From positions 1 through 64,000 of the forward strand of contig JAJDCY010000010.1 of assembly GCA_029260595.1 (NCBI GenBank): a stretch of 64,000 nt of DNA, given 5' to 3'. The DNA comes from Phycisphaeraceae bacterium (GTDB lineage: Bacteria > Planctomycetota > Phycisphaerae > Phycisphaerales > Phycisphaeraceae). Positions 52,738-60,820 of this stretch are shown piece after piece. Numbering within the stretch: position 1 is the stretch's first letter; every line of letters begins with the position of its first letter. The notes below the pieces were generated by a model. The model did not search any database, had not been told where the DNA came from, and worked only from the letters and a program-made list of their open reading frames with translations. The position numbers were made by a program, and so were the translations under genes.

Positions 52738-54773
52738 CGGGCAATGCACTCCCAGGGAAGGAATATTCGGAAGATCGTCGGGTCTTTGGGGCGGACCAAC
52801 TCGAGCGTCCCGCCGTGTTGCACCATCAGCCTCCGCGAGATCGGCAGCCCCAGGCCGAGCCCGCGTATGCGCGCAACCTTCGACGAACGAAACTGCGGCA
52901 TAAACACCCGCTCGGCGTCTTCGTCGTCAACGCCGGGCCCGTAGTTCGACACCGCAATATACACCCCGGGCTCGTGCGGATCGTGCTCGTCGTGTGCCAT
53001 CGCGCTGCCCGGGCGGACGAGGTAGGGGTCGACGACGATCTGTGATTTGGGTTGGCCGTACTTGACTGCGTTCATAATCAGGTTGGCGAGGACGCGTTCG
53101 ATCGCTCTGCGGTCGACGTTGACGGCGGGGATGCTGTTGGACGGGTCTTCCCGGTCACGGAAATCTCGGAAGTAGATGCTCATCCCCTCGCCTTCGACGT
53201 CGGCATAAACGGTGAGCATGGATTTGACGCGCGCGACGACGTCGCCTTCGAGGAAGGTCCGTTGTTTGTTCAACGGGGCTTCGACGGTAGGGTCGGTATC
53301 GAGTACCTCGATCAGGTTGGCCATGAGGTGCTGGACCAATCGCAGATTCCCGAAGGTGTACTCGTTGGGTTTCTGGTTCGTCTCGATGGACTCTTCGAGC
53401 TCGTCAATGCTGTTGCCGGTCATCACCAGTGGGGCATAGAGCTCGTGCTTGACTGTTTGGAGGATGTTTTCGCGCAGGATGCGGCCTTCGAAAGTTTGCA
53501 GGACGGGCGAGACCTGCTGCGCGATGTAGGTCAGGAGGGTCAGCTCATACGGTGTGAAGCTCGGCTCCTCGCTGGCGGGGAGAGTGGCGGAAGCGTCTGC
53601 GCTCGAGATCAGCGTCGGATCGTGTCGGTTGACGCGGATCACGCCCATGGCTTTGGGCTCGTGGTCGGCTGGGCCGGCTTCGTGCGGGCCGGCTGGGCCG
53701 GGTATCAGCGGGACCATGATCAGCGGTTTCGAGAAGTAGGGGACGGGGCCTTTCATGTCACGGGTTTTGGGGGCGTGCCCGTCCAGGCGCTCCTCTTGTA
53801 CGAGCAACTGGATCTTGCCGGTGCGGTAGACGCGGCTGGTCCAGTGGTTGAGTTCATTGGCGCCGTAAGTCACCGTGCCCCAGTCGGCGGGGGTGAGGAG
53901 CACGGGGGGTTTGGCCGGGTCCGGGTCGGGTTTACAGAGGCCGGTCGTGGCGATGCACGCGATTTTGTGTTCGAAGTGCTGGCGAAAGAAAACGCTGATC
54001 GCGACGCCGTGAACCTCGCGCTGGATCATCGCGATCAAGTCGTCCAGGTAGGCCTTGCGGTGATCCTGTGCGCGCCCGATCCGCGGGGCGAGGTGTTTCG
54101 CGGCCATGTCGTTGAGCGCGGCTTGCACGCGCAGTTGTTGGTGCTGCAGCGCGTTGATCATGACCTGTGCGGTGAGCTGGCCCATGCGCCGCAGCTTGCC
54201 GGATTGGGTTTGGGGCACGGGGGTGTCGGGATCGGTGTAGTACAGCCCGATCGAGCCGACGACCTTCAACTCGGCGGCTTCGATCGCGGTGCGCGCGTCA
54301 GACGAGTCCGGTGAGAGGATCGGTACGACGCACAGTGACTGACAACCGTTGCGGTCGAGGAAGTCCTTCACTCGCTGGTCGGCGATCGGGTTGAACGCTT
54401 TGCCGTTGTGTTCGAGCTTCTGATCGAACGGGCGGCGCGACGCGATCGACTTGCCGCTCGTTACCGCGTATTCGGAGAAGCAATCGTCCGGCAAGGTTAG
54501 GCCGGTCAACGCGGGGTGGTCACCGGTGCGACTTTGAATCCCGATCAACTCCCACACGCCTTTGAAAGGTGACGTAGATTCCTCGCGGCTCTCGCGCAGC
54601 GGGTTTTTTAGCCAGAGGCAGCACCAGTCGGCCTGGCTGAACTCCAGCCACGCGCTCATCACGAATGGCAGGTCGTCTTCGGGTAGGCCGGGTGACCGAC
54701 CCAGAAGCGCGTCGTAGAACTGGAATCGCGGCTGTTCTTGCGAGGAACCGATACCGGCGGGATCAGAGGTCAT
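52734..54773 (-). CDS. Soluble GAF-domain sensor histidine kinase
   Basis: A 679-aa protein without membrane helices. Two GAF-like sensor regions lie at about 30-220 (SIGLYYTD) and 245-430 (ISVFFRQHF, MVPLIPG, MGVIRVNRHD). They are followed by the dimerisation/phosphoacceptor helix TVKHELYAPL with His443. The ATPase domain has the N box RVLANLIMNAVKYG, the G1 box SNYGPGVDDEDAERVF and the G2 box RGLGLGLPISRRL. It senses a cytoplasmic signal or ligand through GAF. It overlaps the receiver gene by 4 bases and follows the ribBA-like gene by 60 bases. Confidence 0.9.
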   Translation of the reverse strand: MTSDPAGIGSSQEQPRFQFYDALLGRSPGLPEDDLPFVMSAWLEFSQADWCCLWLKNPLRESREESTSPFKGVWELIGIQSRTGDHPALTGLTLPDDCFSEYAVTSGKSIASRRPFDQKLEHNGKAFNPIADQRVKDFLDRNGCQSLCVVPILSPDSSDARTAIEAAELKVVGSIGLYYTDPDTPVPQTQSGKLRRMGQLTAQVMINALQHQQLRVQAALNDMAAKHLAPRIGRAQDHRKAYLDDLIAMIQREVHGVAISVFFRQHFEHKIACIATTGLCKPDPDPAKPPVLLTPADWGTVTYGANELNHWTSRVYRTGKIQLLVQEERLDGHAPKTRDMKGPVPYFSKPLIMVPLIPGPAGPHEAGPADHEPKAMGVIRVNRHDPTLISSADASATLPASEEPSFTPYELTLLTYIAQQVSPVLQTFEGRILRENILQTVKHELYAPLVMTGNSIDELEESIETNQKPNEYTFGNLRLVQHLMANLIEVLDTDPTVEAPLNKQRTFLEGDVVARVKSMLTVYADVEGEGMSIYFRDFRDREDPSNSIPAVNVDRRAIERVLANLIMNAVKYGQPKSQIVVDPYLVRPGSAMAHDEHDPHEPGVYIAVSNYGPGVDDEDAERVFMPQFRSSKVARIRGLGLGLPISRRLMVQHGGTLELVRPKDPTIFRIFLPWECIAR

Positions 54774-54833
54774 CGTGTTGGTTGCTGCGGCGCGGTAGGT
54801 GGATCGGTATCGCGGGGGCGGCGTGTTGCTCGT

Positions 54834-56096
54834 TCAAATCGGCACGAACTCGTCGATCGACAGGCCGAAGCCGTCGAGTGCGGTCGGGTGGATCGGGTGG
54901 TTTGTCAGTAGGCGGAGCTTGCGGATACCCAGGTCGCGCAGGATCTGTGAGCCGATCCCGTAGTCGCGCTTGACGGTCTGGGGTTGGCTCTCCGCGTCGC
55001 CGCCCTCGGCGGTGAACTGCGGGCGATCGTCGGTTTCCGGGGTGTGCAGCTCGGGCAGGTGCAGGGTCTGCAACTGTTTGAGCAAGCCGGTGCCCATGCC
55101 TTCGTGTCGCAGGTAGACCACCGCGCCGCGGCCTGTGTCGCGGATCGTTCGCATCGCGGTGTGCAGGGTTCGTCCGGTGGGGCGGTCTAGCTCATCGAAC
55201 ACATCGCCGAGCAGATTCTGGCTGTGCATGCGCACGAGCACGGGGTCGTCGATCGGGATGGGCGAGCCGCTGGAATCCAACTGCCCGACATCGCCACACA
55301 CCAGGGCGACGTGCGGGAGCGGGTCGACCACGCTGCGGTACCCGATCAGTGTGAAGTCACCCATGCCACTGCGGAACGGTGCGGTGCCGATTCGCTCGAC
55401 CAGCCGTTCGCGCTCGAGGCGGTGGTGGATGATCTGGGCGACGGAGCACATCTTCAGCCCGTGCTGGCGGCAGAGGCGCTTGAGGTCGTCGTGCCTGGCC
55501 ATGCTGCCGTCTTCGTTCATCACCTCGATGATCGCGGCTGCGGGCTTGAGCCCGGCGAGCCGGCAAAGATCGACCGAGCCTTCGGTCTGTCCGGCGCGGA
55601 CGAGGACACCGCCGTCGCGTGCGCGCAGCGGGTTGATGTGGCCGGGCCTGCTTAAGTCGCGCGGTTGTGCGTCGTCGGCGACGGCGACCTGGATCGTCGT
55701 CGCGCGGTCGGCGGCGCTGACGCCGGTCGTTACACCGAAGCGGGCGTGGGCATCGATCGTGATCGTGAAGGCTGTGCTGCGTTGCGCGGTGTTGACCGAG
55801 GTTTGTGGTGTTAGTTCCAGCCGGTCGCAGTCGTCGCCGGCCATTGCCAGGCAGAGCACGCCGCGTGCCTCACGCACCATGAAGTTGACGATGTCGGGTG
55901 TGATCATTTCGGCAGCGCAGACCAGGTCGCCTTCGTTCTCGCGCCGGTCATCGTCGACGAGCACAATCATGCGCCCGGCCCGCAACTCGTCGAGTATCTC
56001 GGCGATCGGGTCCATGGATGGTTCGCGCGGTGGTGGCGGGGCGACATTCGCCGGCGTGACGACCGGCGGGGCGTGTTGTACGGGTGGTGTGCGCAT
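54834..56096 (-). CDS. RibBA-like fusion protein with altered active sites in both domains
   Basis: A 420-aa fusion. The first half resembles 3,4-dihydroxy-2-butanone-4-phosphate synthase (VLVDDDRRENEGDL, GVTTGVSAADRATT, RPGHINPLRARDGGVL). However, the metal-binding Glu of the DDE motif reads Asp, and the metal-binding His of the GHTE motif reads Gln (RAGQTEGSVDL). The second half resembles GTP cyclohydrolase II but lacks all three zinc cysteines: the block that normally reads ECLTGDVFGSLRCDC reads QNLLGDVFDELDRPT. The GCHII part is therefore expected to be inactive, as in RibBX-type fusions known elsewhere. The ATG at 56096 is one of several possible starts; none has a good ribosome-binding site. 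Confidence 0.85.
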   Translation of the reverse strand: MRTPPVQHAPPVVTPANVAPPPPREPSMDPIAEILDELRAGRMIVLVDDDRRENEGDLVCAAEMITPDIVNFMVREARGVLCLAMAGDDCDRLELTPQTSVNTAQRSTAFTITIDAHARFGVTTGVSAADRATTIQVAVADDAQPRDLSRPGHINPLRARDGGVLVRAGQTEGSVDLCRLAGLKPAAAIIEVMNEDGSMARHDDLKRLCRQHGLKMCSVAQIIHHRLERERLVERIGTAPFRSGMGDFTLIGYRSVVDPLPHVALVCGDVGQLDSSGSPIPIDDPVLVRMHSQNLLGDVFDELDRPTGRTLHTAMRTIRDTGRGAVVYLRHEGMGTGLLKQLQTLHLPELHTPETDDRPQFTAEGGDAESQPQTVKRDYGIGSQILRDLGIRKLRLLTNHPIHPTALDGFGLSIDEFVPI

Positions 56097-56173
56097 CAAT
56101 CAGCAGTCTCGACCACGGATCATAGGCCGTTTGAGGATTGTTGGCAGTGGGGAGGGATCGTATCGGGTGCGGG

Positions 56174-57397
56174 TCAGCCGCCCGGGCCGAGGCGGACGAC
56201 GGTCCGTGGTTGGAATCCTGACTCGCCGATCAGCGCCCGCACATCATCGGCGGTGACGGACATGATCCGCTCCAACTCTTCCTTGAGCGAGACGTACCGG
56301 CCGAGGTAAAGCCACTGCACGCCGAGCCCGCGCATCCGCCCGGCCGGGCTTTCTTCGTGCACCGTCGCCTGGGTGGCGAGCTTGTTTTTGGCGCGTTCGA
56401 TCTCATCCGCGTCGACGCTGTCGGCATAGGAATCGAGTGTGTCGAGCAGGATCTTCTCGACCTGGTCCGTGCGGTTCGGTGCGCACGATGCGTAGGCGAA
56501 GTAGCTGCCGATCTGGTCCTGGGGCATGTACGAGAAGTCGGCCTCGTCGGCCAGGCCGGGGTCGACCAGCGCCCAGTACAGCCGCGAGCCCTCGGTGTCG
56601 CCGAGCACGTCGGACAACACCTTGGCGGTGTACCGGCGGTCGTCCTGGGTCGACGGGCCGGCGCACATGGCGGCGATGTATTGGCGGTTGACTTTCGGGT
56701 CGGGCAGGTTCAGCCGCTCGCCTGCGATCGTCGGCTGTGGGTAGTCTCGCGTGGCGCCGCTGGGTTTCCAGTCGCCGGCGATGCGCTCGAGTTCGTCGAT
56801 GAGTTGTTGGCGGTCGATTCGCCCGGCCGCGGCGACGGTGATGTTGTCGGCGCTGTATCGCTGCTCGAAGTACCCGCGCATCTGGTCGACGCCGAGCGCC
56901 TTGATCGTGTCCACGGTCCCCAACACGCGGTACCCCAGCGGCAGACCGCTAAAGTGGTGTTCGAGCAGGGCATCGCTTAGCCGCCACTGTGGGCGGTCGT
57001 CGTACATCCCGATCTCTTCGAGGATGACGTTTTTCTCGATATTAAAATCGTCCTCACGCAGGGACGGGCGGAGCATGTCGCCGAGCAGATCGAACGCCTG
57101 GGCGAAAAATTCGGGCAGCACCTGCGCCCAGTACACCGTCGTCTCGTGGCTGGTGAACGCGTTGTAGTTGGCGCCGAGCTGGTCGAACTCGCGGTTAATG
57201 TCGTCGGCTGACCGCCGCTCGGTCCCCTTGAACATCATGTGTTCGAGGAAGTGGCTGACACCCATGACTTCGGCGGCTTCGTCGCGGGCACCTGTCTTGA
57301 CGAAGAACCCGACAGCCGAGGTGTGGGCATCGGGGTTAATCTCGGCGACAACAGACAGGCCGTTGGACAGTTGGTGTTGGAAGGGTTCGACAGCCAT
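56174..57397 (-). CDS. M16-family zinc peptidase (processing-peptidase-like)
   Basis: A 407-aa protein starting with the M16 N-domain (FQHQLSNGLSVVAEINPDAHTSAVGFFVKTG) and the inverted zinc motif HFLEH at about residues 49-53, with the third ligand Glu in EKNVILEEIGMYDD. The C-terminal half is the usual inactive homologous domain (LDTLDSYADSVDADEIERAKNKL, RMRGLGVQWLYLGRYVSLKEEL). It degrades or processes peptides inside or outside the cell; there is no signal peptide, so the cytoplasm is likely. It lies 109 bases after trxA. Confidence 0.9.
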   Translation of the reverse strand: MAVEPFQHQLSNGLSVVAEINPDAHTSAVGFFVKTGARDEAAEVMGVSHFLEHMMFKGTERRSADDINREFDQLGANYNAFTSHETTVYWAQVLPEFFAQAFDLLGDMLRPSLREDDFNIEKNVILEEIGMYDDRPQWRLSDALLEHHFSGLPLGYRVLGTVDTIKALGVDQMRGYFEQRYSADNITVAAAGRIDRQQLIDELERIAGDWKPSGATRDYPQPTIAGERLNLPDPKVNRQYIAAMCAGPSTQDDRRYTAKVLSDVLGDTEGSRLYWALVDPGLADEADFSYMPQDQIGSYFAYASCAPNRTDQVEKILLDTLDSYADSVDADEIERAKNKLATQATVHEESPAGRMRGLGVQWLYLGRYVSLKEELERIMSVTADDVRALIGESGFQPRTVVRLGPGG

Positions 57398-57506
57398 GTT
57401 GGCAGCTATGGAGGTCTCGCCGGGGAGCCGGCCGCCTGGTGTTACGGCCCGGCTGTCCGTGGACGCGGTTGAGTTGATCCGCAGTGCGCGACTCGGCCTC
57501 GGGGGT

Positions 57507-57839
57507 TTACCCGGTGATCTTGTCGAGCTCGGCCTCGAACTCGGCCTTGGTGGTCACGCCGACGAACTTGCGCACCACCTGCCCGCCTTGGAACAGGAGG
57601 ATGGTGGGGATGGCGCTGATGTCGTGCTTGACGGCGACCTCGCGGTTGGCGTCGGTGTCGAGCTTGCCGACCTTGACCTTGCCCTCGTACTGCTGGGCCA
57701 GCTCGTCGATGGTCGGTGCTAGCATCCGGCAGGGCATGCACCACTCGGCCCAGAAGTCGACGAGGACGGGCTGGTCGGACTTGACGACTTCCTGCTCAAA
57801 GTTCGCGTCGGTCAGCTCAAGGACGGTGCTACTGGCCAT
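57507..57839 (-). CDS. trxA: Thioredoxin
   Basis: A 110-aa thioredoxin with the redox motif WCMPC in VDFWAEWCMPCRMLAP. The usual motif is WCGPC, so a Met replaces Gly between the cysteines. The cis-Pro is present (ISAIPTILLF), followed by GGQVVRKFVGV. It reduces cytoplasmic disulfides with electrons from thioredoxin reductase. The start at 57839 follows GGAGCG by about 5 bases, and a strong promoter lies 45 bases further up. It heads the minus-strand run with the M16 peptidase. Confidence 0.94.
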   Translation of the reverse strand: MASSTVLELTDANFEQEVVKSDQPVLVDFWAEWCMPCRMLAPTIDELAQQYEGKVKVGKLDTDANREVAVKHDISAIPTILLFQGGQVVRKFVGVTTKAEFEAELDKITG

Positions 57840-57881
57840 AATCACGCTCCGGTTAGTTTCAAGACATAAACAAGCGGGCAG

Positions 57882-57910
57882 AGTATAGATCGGCCTGAAA
57901 GGGCCAGCAA
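57882..57910 (-). promoter_or_regulatory. trxA: Sigma-70-type promoter of trxA
   Basis: On the minus strand TTGCTG (complement of 57905-57910) is followed after 17 bases by TATACT (complement of 57882-57887), giving a leader of about 35-40 nt before the trxA start. Confidence 0.65.
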
Positions 57911-58100
57911 ATGACGTGAAGACGGAAATGCGGCATGCATTTCGAGTATCGGTCGTGAGCAATGCGTGGGCTGGTCAGACTGGCGGATGCCGCATCGGGG
58001 ATGCCTGCTACGTGGCGAGCCTACATCCTTTGCGCTGTGGTGATATGAATCAGTATGATGCTGCATTGAGGATAGGCGCTCTTGCGTAGCGATGCGGGCC

Positions 58101-58208
58101 GCAATGGCATGACGCTCCAGGAAAGCAATCGATCAGGGCTCCGCAGTGTTCGCGGCGATTGGGCTCGGGTATCTCGGGTTCGCGCTGTGCAGCACCTTTC
58201 ATCAGGGT
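58101..58208 (+). pseudogene. Decayed fragment of the 5' end of the UDP-sugar dehydrogenase gene
   Basis: This stretch aligns with the first 90 bases or so of the intact dehydrogenase gene at 59121. From 58128 to 58205 it matches 59136-59213 at 64 of 78 positions by eye, with no gaps. In that frame the fragment reads IGLGYLG and CSTFHQ against IGLGYVG and CSAFHQ in the intact protein. Upstream the match continues less perfectly, with an extra base that breaks the frame just before the ATC codon at 58128. The similarity stops abruptly after 58208 at a small hairpin. It is therefore a broken partial duplicate, about 1008 bases upstream of the true gene. Confidence 0.75.
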
Positions 58209-58323
58209 CGAGGGCCTTACCCTCGCGTATCCGCTGGGAAACTTCGGCCCTTTGATCTGGGCTTCGGGGTCTTTTCCGGATCGGTTGCATGATGATTAGC
58301 CGGGAACGTCAAGAAGGGCCCCG

Positions 58324-59046
58324 ATGCCGACGCAAGCTTTTCTGGAAGCGAGGATCCCCGAGTCGATAAAAAAATTGATACGCCCGATCCGCAATCGTTT
58401 CGTCAAGAAGCACGATGCCGAAATGTTGTTTTGGCGAAGCAGGATCGAGCTCGACAACGGCCGATTTGAGAACGCTCATTACCAGCGAATCATGCTGGCC
58501 ATGGCAGACGAAGCTACGGGCGGCTTCTTGAAGGGGAAGATTGTTGCCGATTTTGGCTGCGGGCCGCGCGGCAGCCTGGTTTGGGCCGGCGAGGCGCTGT
58601 TGCGGGTTGGGATCGACGTGCTCGCGGACCGCTACGCTGATGAGTTTGCCGAGAATATCACTTCTCATGGGATGGTGTACTTGAAGTCCACTGAAAGAGT
58701 GATCCCAATGCCGTCGGACTCTGTCGATGTAATGTTTACCCTCAACGCGATCGACCATGTCGATCATTTCTCTACGATGTGCAGTGAAATTGTGCGTGTG
58801 TTGAAGCCGGGCGGGGAGTTGATTGGTAGTTTCAACCTGGAGGAGCCGGCCTCACTGCACGAGCCTCAGCGTCTGACTGAAAGGCTTGTTAAGGAAACGC
58901 TGCTAAGCCAACTGCAGGTCCAGTCCTACCGGATCACGGAGAAGGGCCCCGAGGAAGCCGTTTACGATCCCTTTTTCACTGGCAATTTATCGTATCGGGC
59001 GGGCCACGAAGGTTTTCTCTGGGTTCGAGCAACGAAGCCGAGTTAA
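58324..59046 (+). CDS. Class I SAM-dependent methyltransferase, foreign-looking
   Basis: A 240-aa protein with the SAM-binding motif I VADFGCGPRGSLVWA (near residue 75), an acidic residue at the end of strand 2 (GIDVLADRY), the post-I block ERVIPMPSDSVDVMFTLNAIDH and RVLKPGGELIGSFNL, the pattern of Methyltransf_11-type enzymes. Acceptor unknown; a sugar or small metabolite is plausible beside the UDP-sugar dehydrogenase gene. AAGAAGGG lies 6-8 bases before the ATG. Base composition is visibly lower in GC than in the neighbours, and it sits between a broken and an intact copy of the dehydrogenase 5' end, which suggests insertion from elsewhere. Confidence 0.87.
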   Translation: MPTQAFLEARIPESIKKLIRPIRNRFVKKHDAEMLFWRSRIELDNGRFENAHYQRIMLAMADEATGGFLKGKIVADFGCGPRGSLVWAGEALLRVGIDVLADRYADEFAENITSHGMVYLKSTERVIPMPSDSVDVMFTLNAIDHVDHFSTMCSEIVRVLKPGGELIGSFNLEEPASLHEPQRLTERLVKETLLSQLQVQSYRITEKGPEEAVYDPFFTGNLSYRAGHEGFLWVRATKPS

Positions 59047-59120
59047 TAAGAGGGGTATGATGCCCCGCTCGGCGAGTGTACGGGTAAGGCCAAGCCAGTT
59101 TGGCGTCGCAGGAAAAAACA

Positions 59121-60428
59121 ATGCTGCGGGAAAAAATCGATCAGGGAACCGCGGTGGTTGGGGTGATTGGGCTCGGCTATGTCGGGCTGCCGCTGTGCAG
59201 CGCGTTTCATCAGGCCGGGTTGTCGGTGATCGGGTTTGATGTTGATCCGAACAAGATCGAGATGCTGCTGCGGGGGGAGAACTATCTGCAGCACCTTGGC
59301 GAGGGTTTTGTCTCTCGGATGACCGAGGCCGGGCGGTTCGACGCGACGACGGACTTCGCCCGCCTGCGCGAAGCCGACGCCGTGCTGATCTGCGTGCCGA
59401 CGCCGCTGGGCAAGCACCTCGAGCCGGACCTTAGTTATGTCGCCGACACGGCTGACGCGATCGCCAAGACGCTGCGGCCGGGCCAGCTCGTGGTGCTTGA
59501 ATCGACGACGTACCCCTGCTCGACACGCCAGATCGTGTTGCCGCCGCTGGAGGCGCGCGGGCTGGTTTGCGGGCGCGATTTTTTCCTGGCGTACTCGCCC
59601 GAGCGCGAAGACCCAGGCCGGCAGGGGCAGACGACCAGCACGCTGCCCAAGCTCGTCGGCGGGATTGATCAGGCGTCGACGGATGTTGCGGTCGCCCTGT
59701 ACCGGCGTGCGATCGAGCAGGTGATCCCTGTTTCGTGCTGCGAGGTCGCTGAGGCGGCCAAGCTGCTTGAAAATATCTACCGGGCGGTGAACATCGCGTT
59801 GGTCAACGAGATGAAGGTCGTCCTCACCGCGATGGGGATCGATATCTGGGAGGTCATCCGCGCGGCTGCGACCAAGCCGTTTGGTTTTAGCCCGTTCTAC
59901 CCCGGCCCGGGGCTGGGCGGGCACTGCATCCCGATTGATCCGTTTTACTTGACGTGGAAAGCGAAAGAGGTCGGCCAGCCAACGCGGTTCATCGAGCTCG
60001 CCGGACAAGTGAACCATGCGATGCCGGACTATGTCGTGCAGCGCACGGCCTGGGCGCTGAATCGTGAGGGCAAAGCCGTGCGTGGGTCGCGGATCCTGGT
60101 GCTCGGGCTGGCATACAAACCCGACATCGATGATGTTCGCGAGAGCCCCAGCTTCCACCTGATTGAAAAGTTTCAGGAGCTCGGCGCCGAAGTCGATTAC
60201 AACGACCCGCACGTCCCCGCGACCCACAAGATGCGTCACCACGCCCTGGAGATGACCAGTGTCGAGTTGTCGCCGGCTGGGTTGGCCGCGTATGACTGCG
60301 TGGTGATCGCGACGGATCACGCGGCGTATGATTGGGCGATGGTTGCCGGGCACGCCGGGTTGATCGTCGATACGCGTAACGCCCTGCGAGGCATCACGGG
60401 TTCGCGGGACCACATCGTGATGGCGTAA
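59121..60428 (+). CDS. Nucleotide sugar dehydrogenase (UDP-N-acetylglucosamine 6-dehydrogenase type)
   Basis: Oxidises the C6 hydroxyl of a UDP-sugar to the uronic acid with two NAD+, as WbpA/WecC/TviB enzymes do. The 435-aa protein has the Rossmann motif VGVIGLGYVGLPL, VPTPLGKHLEPDLSYV, ESTTYPCSTR, the conserved SPEREDPGR and the catalytic-Cys block PGPGLGGHCIPIDPFYL. The C-terminal domain carries LGLAYKPDIDDVRESPS. The GHCIPIDP form favours UDP-HexNAc over UDP-glucose. CAGGA lies 8 bases before the ATG at 59121; a TTG at 59100 has no ribosome-binding site. The product would feed the surface polysaccharide made by the glycosyltransferase island. Confidence 0.92.
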   Translation: MLREKIDQGTAVVGVIGLGYVGLPLCSAFHQAGLSVIGFDVDPNKIEMLLRGENYLQHLGEGFVSRMTEAGRFDATTDFARLREADAVLICVPTPLGKHLEPDLSYVADTADAIAKTLRPGQLVVLESTTYPCSTRQIVLPPLEARGLVCGRDFFLAYSPEREDPGRQGQTTSTLPKLVGGIDQASTDVAVALYRRAIEQVIPVSCCEVAEAAKLLENIYRAVNIALVNEMKVVLTAMGIDIWEVIRAAATKPFGFSPFYPGPGLGGHCIPIDPFYLTWKAKEVGQPTRFIELAGQVNHAMPDYVVQRTAWALNREGKAVRGSRILVLGLAYKPDIDDVRESPSFHLIEKFQELGAEVDYNDPHVPATHKMRHHALEMTSVELSPAGLAAYDCVVIATDHAAYDWAMVAGHAGLIVDTRNALRGITGSRDHIVMA

Positions 60429-60463
60429 CCGGCCGGGCGGACGGCGGTTGGGCGGCGGGGCGG

Positions 60464-60492
60464 TTGAGTTGCCGGGCGGTTCGCGGTACCAT
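60464..60492 (+). promoter_or_regulatory. rpsT: Candidate promoter of rpsT
   Basis: TTGAGT (60464-60469) and TACCAT (60487-60492) are separated by 17 bases and lie about 55 bases before the rpsT start. Both boxes have 4 of 6 consensus bases. Confidence 0.45.
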
Positions 60493-60544
60493 CACCGTTT
60501 GGCCGTATGGGTCGATTTTATTAGTTGAGCACAGGTTAGAAGTT

Positions 60545-60820
60545 ATGGCACACTCACTGAGCGCGAAAAAGCGGATCCGTCAGAACACCAAGCGCCGGGC
60601 GATCAACCGCTGGCGAAAAGGCCGGTTCCGCAAAGCCATCACCGAGTACAAAGAGACCGTTTTGCACGGCACAGTCGAGGACGCCCAGAAGCAGCTATCC
60701 GACCTGTACGGGCTGCTCGACAAGGTCGCCGCAGCCGGGACGATCCACAAGAACACCGCCTCGCGGTACAAGTCCCGCCTTACCGCCAAGCTCAACGAGA
60801 AGCGCGCCCCCGCCGCATAA
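60545..60820 (+). CDS. rpsT: 30S ribosomal protein S20
   Basis: A 91-aa basic protein, MAHSLSAKKRIRQNTKRRAINRW, with HKNTASRYKSRLTAKLN at the end. It has the length, charge and helical pattern of bS20, which binds 16S rRNA early in 30S assembly. The frame is open 27 codons upstream, but the ATG at 60545 matches the family start. The gene is monocistronic by its flanks. Confidence 0.96.
   Translation: MAHSLSAKKRIRQNTKRRAINRWRKGRFRKAITEYKETVLHGTVEDAQKQLSDLYGLLDKVAAAGTIHKNTASRYKSRLTAKLNEKRAPAA

Larger units (their letters stand above)
57840..58323. other. Intergenic region between trxA and the methyltransferase gene
   Basis: No intact gene is present in these 484 bases. The left part holds the trxA promoter. 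The right part holds a decayed copy of the start of the UDP-sugar dehydrogenase gene (58101-58208) followed by a hairpin CGAGGG-CCTTA-CCCTCG at about 58208-58224. The segment 57960-58100 shows nothing I can name. Confidence 0.6.

Noticed and set aside
53052..54314. A 420-codon open frame on the plus strand opposite the histidine kinase gene
   Set aside because: It is antisense to a gene with clear kinase motifs, has Val/Asp/Gly/Arg bias typical of the GC-rich complementary frame, and has no domain.
59043..60413. A 456-codon open frame opposite the UDP-sugar dehydrogenase gene
   Set aside because: The plus-strand gene has full catalytic motifs. The antisense frame is His/Arg/Gln-rich and has no ribosome-binding site.
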